This document shows positions 63,999 to 64,000 of a DNA stretch of 64,000 nt, piece after piece. Origin of the DNA: Rhodocytophaga rosea (GTDB lineage: Bacteria; Bacteroidota; Bacteroidia; Cytophagales; 172606-1); contig NZ_CP048222.1 in the NCBI RefSeq assembly GCF_010119975.1, positions 6,176,501-6,240,500 on the forward strand, read 5' to 3'. The notes below the pieces were generated by a model that was given only the letters and a program-made list of their open reading frames with translations, did no database searches and was not told the DNA's origin. The position numbers were made by a program, and so were the translations under genes. How positions within the stretch are numbered: the stretch's first letter is position 1; each line of letters begins with the position of its first letter.

Positions 63999-64000
63999 TA

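Overview
The window looks like a chromosome segment of a Bacteroidota bacterium, most likely order Cytophagales. Three things point there: a type IX secretion (T9SS) C-terminal sorting domain, families common in that phylum (DUF4290 next to murA, an ABC permease fused to an M1 peptidase, DUF3857, a LytTR regulator with a membrane domain), and large PAS/GAF/two-component sensors. No tRNA, rRNA, CRISPR array or insertion sequence was seen. Genus is not claimed.

Layout. 1-5183: a DUF3857/transglutaminase-like protein cut by the window edge, an unknown protein, a membrane-anchored HExxH metallopeptidase and a PAS-REC-HPt protein with no kinase domain. 5491-12119: secreted M61 PDZ peptidase, then an ABC exporter ATPase and an ABC-2 permease/M1 aminopeptidase fusion. 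12607-17520: a membrane GAF/PAS sensor with no output domain, a YceI protein and a secreted unknown protein. 17733-24501: a TlpA-type thioredoxin gene broken by an in-frame stop, a Tat-exported TIM-barrel protein, a large haem-binding dehydrogenase-like protein and, divergently, ApbE. 24736-30535: a 1722-residue kinase-like/AAA/GAF/histidine kinase overlapping its LuxR-type response regulator. The kinase-like domain lacks catalytic residues. 30643-37927: an internally duplicated membrane protein beside a DyP peroxidase, a LytTR regulator, and a six-PAS histidine kinase whose ATPase domain is frameshifted. 38451-42766: L-lactate dehydrogenase, CrtA-like monooxygenase, MscS channel, thioredoxin-like protein, NAD(P)-binding protein.

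42832-48954 (minus strand) is a compact four-gene exported module: a Kre9/KNH-like membrane protein, a beta-helix protein, a T9SS cargo with four 77-residue repeats, and a secreted caspase-like protease. 49252-53564 (minus) holds housekeeping genes: murA with Asp in place of the fosfomycin-target Cys, DUF4290, and a UvrD/PcrA helicase whose C-terminal domain is out of frame. 54109-63998 (minus) is a visibly AT-richer surface-polysaccharide cluster: SAF-domain oxidoreductase, 3,5-epimerase, SDR epimerase, glucose-1-phosphate cytidylyltransferase, GT2, O-antigen polymerase-like protein, acyltransferase, GT4 and Wzx-type flippase. It suggests a CDP-activated sugar built into an exported polymer.

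The best leads are the pseudokinase-headed histidine kinase, the secreted caspase module, the duplicated partner of the DyP peroxidase, the unusual CDP-sugar gene set, and three separate gene-breaking lesions (17886, 34833, 51479) whose lost C-termini can be read directly downstream.
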